Origin: Salinicola salarius
Lineage (GTDB): Bacteria; Pseudomonadota; Gammaproteobacteria; Pseudomonadales; Halomonadaceae
DNA length: 64,000 bases
NCBI RefSeq assembly: GCF_002179555.1
Contig: NZ_NHOU01000002.1
Location: 124,001 to 188,000 of the forward strand
Reading direction: 5' to 3'
Made by a program: the position numbers and the translations under genes. The notes beneath the pieces were generated by a model. It ran no database searches and was not told the DNA's origin. It worked only from the letters and a program-made list of their open reading frames with translations. Of the stretch, positions 31,853 to 40,983 are shown piece after piece (the stretch's first letter is position 1; each line of letters starts with the position of its first letter).

Positions 31853-32731
31853 ATGTCCGACAGCATGCCCCACAACACGCTCGAACGCTGGATCGGTAAT
31901 CGGGAACAGAGCACGGATCATCTCGACAGTGCGCTGGTCGCCCGCGTCGCCGCCACCTTCGGCAAACCCTGCCCGGCCCCGGGCGAACCCTTGCCGCCAC
32001 TGTGGCATTGGGCCTTCTTCCAGAACCCGCTCCCTGGCGATCAGTTGGGCGGCGACGGTCATCCGACCCGCGGCGGTTTTCTGCCCCCGGCAGACGACCG
32101 CAACCGCATGTGGGCCGGCGGGCGGCTCGCGTTCCTGACGCCGCTGAAAGCGGGCATCGAAGCCGAGCGTGCCTCGACGGTGACCGACATCCAGGAGAAG
32201 CACGGCCGCACCGGCTCGCTGCTGTTCGTGACCGTGCAACACGATTATTACCAGGCTGGCGAGCTCGCCATCCGCGAAGAACAGGACATCGTCTACCGCC
32301 AGCCAGCACCGCCCAAGCTGTCGCTCGACGAACCGATGCCGGCCGCGGACTGGACGCAGACCATCGAGCCCGATCCGGTTCTGCTGTTCCGCTACTCGGC
32401 GGTCACCTTCAACGGCCACCGGATTCATTACGACTGGCCCTACGTCACCGACACCGAGGGGTATCCGGGCCTCGTGGTGCATGGGCCGCTGATCGCCACG
32501 CTCCAGTTGCAAGCCTTCTGCGAGGCCAACCCCCAAGCCCGGCCCACACGCCTGGAATATCGCGGCCTGCGCCCGCTGATCGCCAACAAGCCCTTCCAGA
32601 CCACCGGACGGATAACCGACGCCGGCCGTGCCGAGCTGACGGCAGGCAACGCGGACGGACCGGCGCAGCGCGCCACGGTCGAATTCCACAATAACGACAG
32701 CGCCGAACCCCAGGAGCCGACACACTCATGA
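31853..32731 (+). CDS. ich: MaoC-type hydratase, probable itaconyl-CoA hydratase
   Basis: A 292-residue double-hotdog protein of the COG3777 type (mesaconyl-C4-CoA / itaconyl-CoA hydratase). The hydratase-2 motif is in the C-terminal hotdog: FNGHRIHYD, with His192 and Asp194 in the catalytic position. I place the start at the ATG at 31853, with GGTGG 8 bp upstream, rather than the in-frame GTG at 31841. In the Pseudomonas itaconate pathway Ich hydrates itaconyl-CoA to (S)-citramalyl-CoA. The CoA-transferase and lyase neighbours support that role; a mesaconyl-CoA hydratase is the main alternative. It overlaps the next gene by 4 bp. Confidence 0.75.
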   Translation: MSDSMPHNTLERWIGNREQSTDHLDSALVARVAATFGKPCPAPGEPLPPLWHWAFFQNPLPGDQLGGDGHPTRGGFLPPADDRNRMWAGGRLAFLTPLKAGIEAERASTVTDIQEKHGRTGSLLFVTVQHDYYQAGELAIREEQDIVYRQPAPPKLSLDEPMPAADWTQTIEPDPVLLFRYSAVTFNGHRIHYDWPYVTDTEGYPGLVVHGPLIATLQLQAFCEANPQARPTRLEYRGLRPLIANKPFQTTGRITDAGRAELTAGNADGPAQRATVEFHNNDSAEPQEPTHS

Positions 32732-33915
32732 ACCAGCCCCCGACCATGAGCCATGATCCGATCGACCACGAGGCGCTGGAAGCGATCCGCGACGGCGTGC
32801 GCAGCCTGTGCCAGCAGTACGATGGCGAGTACTGGCGCCAGATCGACGAAGTCCAGGGCTTCCCCGAAACGTTCGTGACCGAGCTGACCGAAGCCGGCTG
32901 GCTCGGCGCGATGATCCCCGAGGCGTTCGGCGGCTCCGGCCTGGGTCTGCTTGAGGCCAGCGTGATCCTCGAGGAGGTCAACCGCTGTGGCGGCAACGCC
33001 GGGTTCGTGCACGGCCAGATGTACAACATGGCGACGCTGCTCAAGCACGGCAGCGAGGCCCAGAAGAGCGCGATACTGCCCAAACTCGCCAGCGGCGAGC
33101 TCCGGCTGCAATCGATGGGCGTCACCGAGCCCACCACCGGCACCGACACCACCAAGATCAAGTCCACGGCCGTGAAGCGCGGCGACAAGTACGTCATCAA
33201 CGGCCAGAAGGTGTGGATCTCGCGCATTCAGCATTCGGACCTGATGATTCTGCTCGCCCGCACCACACCGCTGGCCGAGGTCAAGCGCAAGTCGGAAGGG
33301 ATGTCGATCTTCCTGGTCGACCTGCACCAGGCGATCGGCAACGGCATGACGGTCCAGCCGATCGCCAACATGGTCGGCCACGAGACCAACGAGCTGTTCT
33401 TCGACAACCTCGAGCTGCCGGCAGATAGCCTGATCGGCGAGGAAGGCAAGGGCTTCCGCTACATTCTCGATGGGCTCAATGCCGAGCGCACCCTGATCGC
33501 GGCCGAGTGCATCGGCGATGGCCGCTGGTTCATCGACAAGGCCAGCCGCTACGCCAACGAGCGTATCGTCTTCGACCGGCCGATCGGCCAGAACCAGGGC
33601 GTGCAGTTCCCCATCGCCGAGGCGCATATCGAGGTGGAAGCCGCCGACCTGATGCGCTGGCGCGCCTGCCAGGAGTTCGACGCGGGCCTGCCGGCCGGCG
33701 CCAGCGCCAACATGGCCAAGTACCTGGCGGCCAAGGCGTCCTGGGAAGCCGCCAATGTCTGCCTGCAGACCCACGGCGGATTCGGCTTCGCCACCGAGTA
33801 CGACGTCGAGCGCAAGTTCCGCGAGACCCGGCTCTATCAGGTCGCGCCGATTTCCACCAACCTGATTCTCTCCTACGTGGCCGAGCATCTGCTCGATCTG
33901 CCACGTTCGTTCTGA
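32728..33915 (+). CDS. Acyl-CoA dehydrogenase of the itaconate-type cluster
   Basis: A 395-residue flavoprotein of the acyl-CoA dehydrogenase family, with FAD/substrate motifs VTEPTTGTDT and KVWISRIQHS and the C-terminal LQTHGGFGFATEYDVER. The usual catalytic Glu near the C terminus (YEGTS-type) is replaced by APIS, but Glu253 (GLNAER) sits where isovaleryl-CoA dehydrogenase carries its catalytic base. An equivalent gene lies in the Pseudomonas itaconate cluster, where its substrate is not established to my knowledge. It overlaps the hydratase gene by 4 bp. Oxidation of a branched C5 acyl-CoA such as methylsuccinyl-CoA is a reasonable guess, no more. Confidence 0.8.
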   Translation: MNQPPTMSHDPIDHEALEAIRDGVRSLCQQYDGEYWRQIDEVQGFPETFVTELTEAGWLGAMIPEAFGGSGLGLLEASVILEEVNRCGGNAGFVHGQMYNMATLLKHGSEAQKSAILPKLASGELRLQSMGVTEPTTGTDTTKIKSTAVKRGDKYVINGQKVWISRIQHSDLMILLARTTPLAEVKRKSEGMSIFLVDLHQAIGNGMTVQPIANMVGHETNELFFDNLELPADSLIGEEGKGFRYILDGLNAERTLIAAECIGDGRWFIDKASRYANERIVFDRPIGQNQGVQFPIAEAHIEVEAADLMRWRACQEFDAGLPAGASANMAKYLAAKASWEAANVCLQTHGGFGFATEYDVERKFRETRLYQVAPISTNLILSYVAEHLLDLPRSF

Positions 33916-33939
33916 CGCCGCAACCGCGAGGGAATGACC

Positions 33940-35289
33940 ATGGATGCCACCCGAACCCTGGCCGCGTTTCTGGCCGAACTCCGTTACGAGCAACTGCCCG
34001 GCCATGTCGTCGAACGCTGCCAGGCGCTCTACCTCGACTGGCTGGGCTCGGCCCTGGCGGGCAAGGATCATGCACCGATCCCGCTGTTCGAACGCTACAG
34101 CCAGCTCATGGGCCCGAGCGACGGCGGCTGCCAGCAGCTGACCGACCGTCGCATGACCTCGCCCCACTTTGCCGCCTTCGTCAATGCCGCCGCCTCGCAC
34201 GTGGTCGAGCAGGACGACCTGCACAACAGCTCCGTGCTCCACCCCGCCACCGTGGTCTTCCCCGCCGCGCTGGCGACCGCCCAGGATCTGGGTTGCAGTG
34301 GCCAGGATCTGATCACCGCCGCCGTCGCCGGTTACGAAGCGGGGATTCGGGTCGGCGAGTTTCTCGGCCGCTCCCATTACCGCATCTTCCACACCACCGG
34401 CACCGCCGGCACCCTGGCTGCCGCCGTGGCCGCGGGCAAGTTGATGAAGCTCGACACCGACGGCTTCGTGAACCTGCTTGGCAGCGCCGGTACCCAGGCC
34501 GCCGGGCTGTGGGAGTTTCTGCGCGACGCCGCCGACTCCAAGCAGCTCCACACTGCCAAGGCCGCGTCCGACGGCCTGCTCGCCGCCTACATGACCCACA
34601 GCGGCCTGACGGGCGCCCGACATGTTCTCGAAGGCCCCCAAGGCATGGCTGCCGGCATGTCCACCGATGCCGATCTCGACCGGCTGACGGATCGGCTCGG
34701 CGAACGCTGGGCGCTGGTCGAGACCTCGTTCAAGTTCCATGCCTCCTGCCGGCACACACATCCGGCAGCGGACGCCTTGCTGGCCCTGATGCAGCGAGAA
34801 GCCCTGGCTCATGACGATATCGAAACCGTCACGGCCAGAGTGCATCAGGCCGCGATCGACGTACTCGGCCCCGTGACCGACCCTCGCACCATTCACCAGG
34901 CCAAGTTCTCGATGGGTAGCGTGCTGGGGCTGATCGCCGTCCACGGCGATGCCAGCCTGGCCAGCTTCCGCGACCATGCGCTGCAGGACGAGGCCGTAGC
35001 CGACTTCCGCCGGCGGGTGTCGATGGTGCTGGACCCTGAGGTGGATGCGGCCTACCCGCGCCGCTGGCTGGGCCGGATCGACGTCACGACCCGCGACGGC
35101 CGCCAGTTGAGCGCAGCGATCGACGAACCCAAGGGCGACCCGGGCAACACCCTGAGCCGGGACGAACTGGAGGCCAAGTTCCGCCGTCTCGTGACGTTCT
35201 CGGGCGCGGCCAGTGACGATGAAACCGCCAAACTGATCGCCCATGCCTGGAACCTGCCGGCGCTCGACCGTCTCGAGCCGCTGCTGTGA
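33940..35289 (+). CDS. MmgE/PrpD family protein
   Basis: A 449-residue member of the family that includes 2-methylcitrate dehydratase (PrpD) and cis-aconitate decarboxylase (the itaconate-forming enzyme of macrophages and Aspergillus). Family segments are VVEQDDLHNSSVLHPATVVF, YEAGIRVGEFLGRSHYRIFH, HTTGTAGTLAAAVAAGKLM and KFHASCRHTHPAADALLALM. GAGGGA directly abuts an ATG at 33934, so the in-frame ATG at 33940, 6 bp away, is the better start. The same family member is found in the Pseudomonas itaconate cluster with unclear function. It may act on a related tricarboxylate or C5 acid; I do not assign a substrate. Confidence 0.8.
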   Translation: MDATRTLAAFLAELRYEQLPGHVVERCQALYLDWLGSALAGKDHAPIPLFERYSQLMGPSDGGCQQLTDRRMTSPHFAAFVNAAASHVVEQDDLHNSSVLHPATVVFPAALATAQDLGCSGQDLITAAVAGYEAGIRVGEFLGRSHYRIFHTTGTAGTLAAAVAAGKLMKLDTDGFVNLLGSAGTQAAGLWEFLRDAADSKQLHTAKAASDGLLAAYMTHSGLTGARHVLEGPQGMAAGMSTDADLDRLTDRLGERWALVETSFKFHASCRHTHPAADALLALMQREALAHDDIETVTARVHQAAIDVLGPVTDPRTIHQAKFSMGSVLGLIAVHGDASLASFRDHALQDEAVADFRRRVSMVLDPEVDAAYPRRWLGRIDVTTRDGRQLSAAIDEPKGDPGNTLSRDELEAKFRRLVTFSGAASDDETAKLIAHAWNLPALDRLEPLL

Positions 35290-35338
35290 CCCGGCTCCTT
35301 ACCCCTATCGAATTTCCGCTTTCCGGACAGGATCTGCC

Positions 35339-36538
35339 ATGACTGCTCATCCCCCTCGTCCATTGGACGGCATCACCGTGGTCAGCCTCGAGCATGCCAT
35401 AGCCGCGCCTTTCTGCACGCGGCAACTCGCCGATCAGGGCGCTAGAGTCATCAAGATCGAGCGCCCCGGCGTCGGCGACTTCGCCCGCGGCTACGACGAG
35501 CGCGTCCACGGTCTCTCCTCGCACTTCGTCTGGACCAACCGGTCGAAGGAGAGCCTGACGCTCAACCTCAAGCACGACGCTGCCGAACCGATTCTCTCCG
35601 ATTTGCTCGCGGAAGCCGACGTGCTGGTGCAGAACCTGGCGCCGGGCGCCGCCGCCCGCATGGGGCTCGACTTCGACACGCTGCATGCGCAGTTTCCGCG
35701 CCTGATCGTGTGCGATATCTCCGGTTACGGCGAGGGCGGCCCCTACGAGACGAAGAAAGCCTACGACCTGCTGATCCAGAGCGAAGCGGGCTTTCTCTCC
35801 GTCACTGGCGGCCCGGGGCCGGACGAAATGGCCAAGGCGGGCTGTTCGGTCGCCGACATCGCCGCCGGCATGTACGCCTACAGCAACATCCTCTCGGCAT
35901 TGCTGCTGCGCGGGCGTACCGGAGAAGGCTCTCACATCGACGTCTCGATGCTGGAGAGCCTGGTCGAATGGATGGGCTACCCGATGTACTACGCCTTCGA
36001 CGGCGCAACCCCGCCGCCTCGTGCCGGCGCGTCCCACTCGACGATCTATCCCTATGGCCCCTTCCCCACCGGCGACGGCGGCACGGTCATGCTCGGTCTG
36101 CAGAACGAGCGCGAATGGCAGCTGTTCTGCGAGAAGGTAATGGAGCAACCGGCGCTGGCCCGGGACGAGCGCTTCGATGCCAACTTCAAGCGCTCCGAGA
36201 ATCGTGCCGCGCTGCGCACGCTGATCGACGAAGTCTTTGCCGAACTCAGCGCAGAGCAGGTGATCGAGCGTCTCGAAAGCGCTCAGATCGCCAACGCCCA
36301 CGTCAACGACATGGCGGGCGTGTGGCAGCATCCGCAGCTGGCGGCGCGGGATCGCTGGCGTAGCGTGATGACGCCCGGCGGAGAGGTGCCGGCAGCGCTG
36401 CCGCCCGGACGCAACGCGGCATACGAGCCCCGCATGGATGCCGTCCCCGCGCTCGGCCAGCATAGCGAGGCCATTCTCAAGCAGCTGGGCTATGCCGACG
36501 AGGACGTGGACAAGCTGCGCCAGGCCGGTACGATCTGA
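35339..36538 (+). CDS. ict: Class III CoA-transferase, probable itaconate CoA-transferase
   Basis: A 399-residue CaiB/BaiF (formyl-CoA transferase-type) enzyme. The start at 35339 (MTAHPPRPLDGITVVSLEHA) has CAGGA upstream and matches the family N terminus; the open frame extends further but without similarity. The catalytic aspartate is Asp143 in KKAYDLLIQSEAG, which forms the aspartyl-CoA thioester intermediate. In Pseudomonas, Ict moves CoA from succinyl-CoA to itaconate. The position next to a CitE-type lyase supports itaconate or a similar C5 dicarboxylate as the acceptor. It is 49 bp after the MmgE/PrpD gene. Confidence 0.78.
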   Translation: MTAHPPRPLDGITVVSLEHAIAAPFCTRQLADQGARVIKIERPGVGDFARGYDERVHGLSSHFVWTNRSKESLTLNLKHDAAEPILSDLLAEADVLVQNLAPGAAARMGLDFDTLHAQFPRLIVCDISGYGEGGPYETKKAYDLLIQSEAGFLSVTGGPGPDEMAKAGCSVADIAAGMYAYSNILSALLLRGRTGEGSHIDVSMLESLVEWMGYPMYYAFDGATPPPRAGASHSTIYPYGPFPTGDGGTVMLGLQNEREWQLFCEKVMEQPALARDERFDANFKRSENRAALRTLIDEVFAELSAEQVIERLESAQIANAHVNDMAGVWQHPQLAARDRWRSVMTPGGEVPAALPPGRNAAYEPRMDAVPALGQHSEAILKQLGYADEDVDKLRQAGTI

Positions 36539-36608
36539 GCGGACCGGCTAATTCTCTCTCTATCGCCTTCGCCCGCGCCCTCATCCGCTCACACAAGGAA
36601 ATGCGCCC

Positions 36609-37433
36609 ATGACCTCGACCACCCTGCCCCGCTCGGCACTGTTCGTGCCGGCCAATCGTCCCGAACGCATCCCCAAGGCGCTCGGCAGCGGTGCCGACAT
36701 CGTCATCGTCGACCTGGAAGATGCCGTCGCCCCCGAAGCCAAGCCGGAAGCGCGCCGCGCGCTGGAAGCCTTCCTCGACCAGGCGCCGGAAAAGGCCGTC
36801 TGGGTGCGCATCAATGCCGCCGATACCGCCGATTTCGACGCGGATCTGGCGCTGTGCCGGGATCGGCCCGGCATCGCCGGCCTCGTCGTGCCCAAGGCGG
36901 AGACGACCGAGGCACTCGCCCAGGCTGGCACCCTAGGATTGGCGCTGATGCCACTGATCGAAAGCGCCAGGGGCTTGCAGGCACTGCCCGAGCTCGCCCG
37001 CTCTCCCGGCGTCGTGCAGTTGAGCTTCGGCGCGCTGGACCTCGGCCTGGATCTGGGGATCGAGCCGGGTAGCGAAGGCGGCGACTGGATCTTGAATCAG
37101 GCCCGCTATCAACTGTTGTTGCAATCGCGCCTGGCCGGGCTCGCGGCACCGATCGAAACCGTACACCCCGAATTTCGCGACATGGCCGTCGTCGAACGCG
37201 CTGCCGGGCTGGCCGTCGAGATGGGTTTCAGCGGCATGCTCTGCATTCATCCGCGTCAGGTTGCGGTGGTCAACGATGCTTTCCAGCCCACCGTCGACCA
37301 GCTGGCCTGGGCGACACGCGTACTCGAAGCCGCCGAACGCGATGCTGGCGCCGGCCAGATCGACGGCCAGATGATCGATGCGCCGGTCATGGCCCGTGCC
37401 CGCCGGCTCATCGCCAGCGCGAAACGGGGCTGA
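36609..37433 (+). CDS. ccl: CitE-type lyase, probable (S)-citramalyl-CoA lyase
   Basis: A 274-residue HpcH/HpaI aldolase-family (CitE) protein. Hallmarks are SALFVPANRPERIPKAL, IVIVDLEDAVAPEAK with the magnesium-site acidic residues, PLIESARGLQALPEL and GMLCIHPRQVAVVNDAF. AAGGAA at 36595-36600 lies 8 bp before the ATG. In the itaconate pathway Ccl cleaves (S)-citramalyl-CoA to pyruvate and acetyl-CoA. With the neighbouring hydratase and CoA-transferase this completes the three-step route. Malyl-CoA or methylmalyl-CoA lyase activity cannot be excluded. Confidence 0.78.
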   Translation: MTSTTLPRSALFVPANRPERIPKALGSGADIVIVDLEDAVAPEAKPEARRALEAFLDQAPEKAVWVRINAADTADFDADLALCRDRPGIAGLVVPKAETTEALAQAGTLGLALMPLIESARGLQALPELARSPGVVQLSFGALDLGLDLGIEPGSEGGDWILNQARYQLLLQSRLAGLAAPIETVHPEFRDMAVVERAAGLAVEMGFSGMLCIHPRQVAVVNDAFQPTVDQLAWATRVLEAAERDAGAGQIDGQMIDAPVMARARRLIASAKRG

Positions 37434-37444
37434 ACCCGGATTTT

Positions 37445-37483
37445 GCCGGAAGTCGGGAGGAGTATTTCCGTTCGACTTCCGGC
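37445..37483. terminator. Long-stem hairpin after ccl
   Basis: GCCGGAAGTCG (37445-37455) pairs perfectly with CGACTTCCGGC (37473-37483), an 11-bp stem with a 17-nt loop, beginning 11 bp after the ccl stop. No T-run follows. It probably separates, at least partly, the catabolic genes from the TRAP genes. Confidence 0.6.
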
Positions 37484-38943
<1,460 letters not shown>

Positions 38944-38955
38944 TCGAGCCGAACC

Positions 38956-39597
38956 ATGACACGTTTCCTGCGTGCCTGGGCGCATCTGGAGGAGGGCCTG
39001 GTGGCCTTCCTCCTCGCCCTCATGACCCTGGTGACCTTCAGCTACGTGATGGTCAACAACCTCTATACCGTCTTCTACGATGCGGCGGACCTGTTCCCGT
39101 TCGCGGAAACGCCGCTCTTCGCGATCGGTGATTTCATCATCGATCTGGCCCAGGAGATGACCTGGAGCATCGCCCTGACCAAGGCGTGCTTCGCCTGGCT
39201 GATCTTCCTGGGCATTGCCTACATCGTGCGCATCGGCGCCAACATCGGGGTCGACCTGCTCGTCAGGCTGCTGCCGGAGCGCTTGCGTCGCGCCGTGGGC
39301 ATCCTGACGTGCCTGATCTGCATCGCCTACACCGCCCTGTTCGCCGTCTCCAGCTACACCTGGGTACAGGCACTGATGCGCGCGCGGATCGGGGCCGAGG
39401 ATCTCGACCAGTACGGCGTGCTGCAATGGCATATCACGATCATCGTGCCGATCGGCTTCACGCTGGTCCTTATCCGCCTGATCGAGGTGCTGGTGCGCAT
39501 GCTGCGCGGCAAGCAGATCACCATGGAATTGAGCAACGAGTCCACGGACGCCCTGAAGCTCAAGGAAGAAGCCAGCACTGAGGAGAAGTCGGCATGA
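38956..39597 (+). CDS. TRAP transporter small permease (DctQ type)
   Basis: A 213-residue membrane protein with four predicted helices (FLLALMTLVTFSYVMVNNLY; about 65-90; about 110-130; IVPIGFTLVLIRLIEVLVR), typical of DctQ. DctQ binds the large DctM permease and is needed for Na+-coupled uptake. Its soluble N-terminal and C-terminal parts are somewhat longer than the usual 160-180 residues, including an acidic tail. The stop overlaps dctM by 4 bp. Confidence 0.9.
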   Translation: MTRFLRAWAHLEEGLVAFLLALMTLVTFSYVMVNNLYTVFYDAADLFPFAETPLFAIGDFIIDLAQEMTWSIALTKACFAWLIFLGIAYIVRIGANIGVDLLVRLLPERLRRAVGILTCLICIAYTALFAVSSYTWVQALMRARIGAEDLDQYGVLQWHITIIVPIGFTLVLIRLIEVLVRMLRGKQITMELSNESTDALKLKEEASTEEKSA

Positions 39598-40877
39598 CCA
39601 TCGCCTTTCTGTTCGTGGTGCTTTTCGGCCTACTCTTCCTCAACGTGCCGATCGCATTCTCGCTGGGCATTGCCAGTTCGTTGACGATCCTGCTGTTCAG
39701 CCAGGATTCCCTGAGCTCGCTGGCGATCAAGCTGTTCGAGACCTCAGAGCACTATACGCTGCTGGCGATTCCGTTCTTCATTCTCGCCGGCGCCTTCATG
39801 ACCAGCGGTGGCGTGGCAAGAAGGCTCATCAATTTCGCCAACGCCTGTGTCGGGCACATTCGCGGCGGCCTGGCGATCGCTTCGGTACTCTCCTGCGTCA
39901 TGTTCGCGGCGCTTTCCGGCTCCTCCCCGGCGACGGTCGCGGCAGTGGGCTCGGTGGTCATCGCCGGGATGGCGCGGTCCGGCTACACCAAGGATTTCGC
40001 CACCGGCATCGTCTGCAACGCGGGGACGCTAGGCATCCTGATCCCGCCGTCGATCGTGATGGTGGTCTATGCCACGGTCACCGAAAGCTCTGTCGGCAAG
40101 ATCTTCGTCGCGGGTATCGTGCCCGGGCTGCTGCTGGGCCTGATCCTGATGGTGGCGATCTATATCGTCGCCCGCGTCAAGAAGATGCCGGCCCTGCCCC
40201 GCCCCTCGATCGGTGAATTTCTCTCCACGGCCCGCAAGGCCAGTTGGGGGCTGTTGACCATCGTGATCGTGCTCGGCGGTATCTACGGCGGCTTCTTCAC
40301 GCCCACCGAGGCTGCGGCGGTAGCCGCCGTCTACGCCGGCTTCGTGGCCCTGTTCGTCTATCAGGACATCACCTTCAAGCAGTGCCCGGGCGTGCTGCTC
40401 GACGCCGCCAAGTTGTCGGTGGTGCTGATGTTCATCATCGCCAACGCGATGCTGTTCGCCCATGTGCTGACCACGGAGCAGATCCCGCAGACGATCACGG
40501 CATGGGTCGTGGATCAGGGCTTCTCGCCGATCACCTTCCTGCTGGTAGTCAATATCGTGCTGCTGGTAGCAGGATCGTTCATGGAGCCGTCGGCGATCAT
40601 TCTGATCCTGGCGCCGATCCTGTTCCCGGTGGCGGCACAACTGGGCATCGATCCGATCCATTTCGGCATCATCATGGTGGTCAACATGGAGATCGGCCTG
40701 GTGACGCCGCCGGTGGGTCTGAACCTGTTCGTGGCTTCCGCCGTTACCGGCATGCCGCTGACGCGCACGATCCGGGCGGCTTCCCCCTGGCTGTTCTTGC
40801 TGCTCGGCTTCCTGCTGCTGGTCACCTACGTGCCATTCCTGTCGCTGGGCCTGCCCAACTGGCTGGGCATGCCTTAG
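39594..40877 (+). CDS. TRAP transporter large permease (DctM type)
   Basis: A 427-residue permease of the DctM family with about 11-12 membrane helices. Family motifs are SSPATVAAVGSVVIAGMARS, CNAGTLGILIPPSIVMVVYA and MEIGLVTPPVGLNLFVAS. It carries substrate across the inner membrane in symport with Na+, receiving it from the DctP receptor. It overlaps dctQ by 4 bp and is the last gene of the cluster; a strong terminator follows 30 bp later. Confidence 0.93.
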   Translation: MTIAFLFVVLFGLLFLNVPIAFSLGIASSLTILLFSQDSLSSLAIKLFETSEHYTLLAIPFFILAGAFMTSGGVARRLINFANACVGHIRGGLAIASVLSCVMFAALSGSSPATVAAVGSVVIAGMARSGYTKDFATGIVCNAGTLGILIPPSIVMVVYATVTESSVGKIFVAGIVPGLLLGLILMVAIYIVARVKKMPALPRPSIGEFLSTARKASWGLLTIVIVLGGIYGGFFTPTEAAAVAAVYAGFVALFVYQDITFKQCPGVLLDAAKLSVVLMFIIANAMLFAHVLTTEQIPQTITAWVVDQGFSPITFLLVVNIVLLVAGSFMEPSAIILILAPILFPVAAQLGIDPIHFGIIMVVNMEIGLVTPPVGLNLFVASAVTGMPLTRTIRAASPWLFLLLGFLLLVTYVPFLSLGLPNWLGMP

Positions 40878-40907
40878 CGAACTGGAAGAGGATCACACAA
40901 CGCAACC

Positions 40908-40932
40908 ACAGAGGGCGCCATCACGGCGCCCT
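40908..40932 (+). terminator. Rho-independent-type terminator after dctM
   Basis: AGAGGGCGCC (40908-40917) pairs perfectly with GGCGCCCTCT (40923-40932) around the loop ATCAC, followed by TCGTT. It lies between convergent genes and can act in both directions, for dctM (plus) and for the kinase-like gene ending at 40984 (minus). Confidence 0.8.
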
Positions 40933-40983
40933 CTTCGTTGAGCATGCCATCGCCCGGCTAGCCCAGCCACATGGGTCACATCG

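Noticed and set aside
32440-35244. A 934-codon open frame on the minus strand
   Set aside because: It is antisense to the acyl-CoA dehydrogenase and MmgE/PrpD genes, has no recognisable domains, and is of the kind produced by high-GC codon use on the opposite strand.
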